Assembly (NCBI RefSeq): GCF_914271435.1
Contig: NZ_CAJZAI010000001.1
Span: 1-64,000, forward strand
From: Cupriavidus laharis
GTDB lineage: Bacteria; Pseudomonadota; Gammaproteobacteria; Burkholderiales; Burkholderiaceae
DNA length: 64,000 bases
Direction: 5' to 3'
Every line of letters begins with the position of its first letter. Position 1 is the first letter of the stretch. The notes beneath the pieces were generated by a model. The model saw only the letters and a list, made by a program, of their open reading frames with translations, was not told the origin of the DNA and searched no databases. The position numbers and the translations under genes are program-made. This document shows positions 63,631-64,000 of this stretch, in pieces.

Positions 63631-64000
63631 TTATCCCCCAAACGCCGCCGCCGCCCTCTGCAGGCGATCCCTAACCCCAGCCCATTCATGCCCCTCAGGC
63701 AGCGGCTCGAACACCAGCCGCGTGTAACCCTGCTTGTCAAGCTTGCGCAGCAGGCGATAAAGCTCTCGGGCATAGGCGGTAGCATCCGCAGGTGCCTGCA
63801 CCCACGTGCAGCGTGCATCGTCGATCGGGGCACGCGCCACCCACGCCACGCGGGCGTCGGCAGCCAAGGCAGGCAGTTGCGCCGCCAGTTCGGCCGCATC
63901 GGCCAGCACCAGCGGGGTATGCGGGGCATAGTGCGCCTTGAGCGTGCCTGAAGCGCGCGGTGCCGCCGCATCAGGCGGGAGCGGCGCTTCACCCAGCACC
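63631..64000 (-). CDS. Sua5/YrdC-family L-threonylcarbamoyladenylate synthase, 3' part
   Basis: About 123 C-terminal residues of a gene that enters from beyond the window edge. The stretch ASGTLKAHYAPHTPL is the linker that follows the YrdC domain in Sua5 proteins, and the rest forms the C-terminal Sua5 domain (VAWVARAP, YARELYRLLRKLDKQGY). The enzyme makes threonylcarbamoyl-AMP for t6A37 in ANN-decoding tRNAs. The catalytic YrdC part is outside the window. Confidence 0.85.
   Translation of the reverse strand, partial: VLGEAPLPPDAAAPRASGTLKAHYAPHTPLVLADAAELAAQLPALAADARVAWVARAPIDDARCTWVQAPADATAYARELYRLLRKLDKQGYTRLVFEPLPEGHEWAGVRDRLQRAAAAFGG

Noticed and set aside
63266..63727. A 153-codon plus-strand frame through the 654-bp element
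   Set aside because: Runs across the element, its right-hand hairpins and into the antisense of the Sua5-type gene; composition is low-complexity Arg/Ser/Pro and no start signal is seen. More likely non-coding.

Overview
The window looks like a chromosomal segment of a high-GC betaproteobacterium of the Burkholderiaceae, most likely Cupriavidus or a close relative of Ralstonia. This rests on recognised proteins and on gene orders usual in that group: lptD-surA-pdxA-rsmA opposite amgK/murU; miaB-phoH-ybeY-corC-lnt; glyQ-glyS-gmhB-plsC; recA-recX-DUF2889-sucC-sucD; and a Bug-type solute receptor. The genus is inference; no search was run. Most of the window is densely packed housekeeping sequence with many 4-base stop/start overlaps.

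Layout. 0-6.1 kb (minus): amgK-azlC-azlD-murU-pepP-hypothetical-ubiH, joining cell-wall sugar recycling, amino-acid export, a proline peptidase and ubiquinone synthesis. 6.3-13.2 kb (plus): lptD, surA, pdxA, rsmA, trpS, closed by a 16-bp-stem two-way terminator. 13.3-20.7 kb (minus): glyQ, a secreted unknown, glyS, gmhB, plsC, a YgjP-like metalloprotein, gloA and a DMT exporter. 21.3-27.5 kb (minus): a secreted unknown, miaB, phoH, ybeY, corC, lnt. 27.6-34.9 kb: a CBS-domain chloride channel, rhlE, a SrkA-like kinase, a universal stress protein, a CoA transferase and a LuxR-type regulator with a degenerate receiver. 35-39.8 kb (minus): tRNA-Met, an MHS-type transporter with a large periplasmic insert, and a two-component system overlapping an orphan DUF4212 gene.

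40-46.4 kb (plus): recA with a LexA box, recX, a DUF2889 gene, sucC, sucD and a TerC-family gene. Four paired palindromic elements lie in successive intergenic gaps here. Each has two inverted 33-bp arms. In three copies the arms are 4-19 bp apart; in the fourth a complete GIY-YIG nuclease gene sits between them, and this copy splits sucC from sucD. This is the strongest candidate for an unusual system in the window.

46.6-52.6 kb is more accessory: a sigma-54-driven type IV pilin followed by a PglL/Wzy-like ligase, a tyrosine/glycine-rich secreted protein coupled to a glycine-zipper lipoprotein, a membrane diguanylate cyclase and a cold-shock/Excalibur membrane protein. 52.6-64 kb returns to moaC, a BepA-like protease, a DUF2946-type gene, a YheT-like hydrolase, waaF, a zinc-finger protein, a SNF2 ATPase, a Bug receptor and the 3' part of a Sua5-type gene. 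Between the last two lies a 654-bp element with inverted ends made of two hairpins each, whose stems differ by compensating changes.
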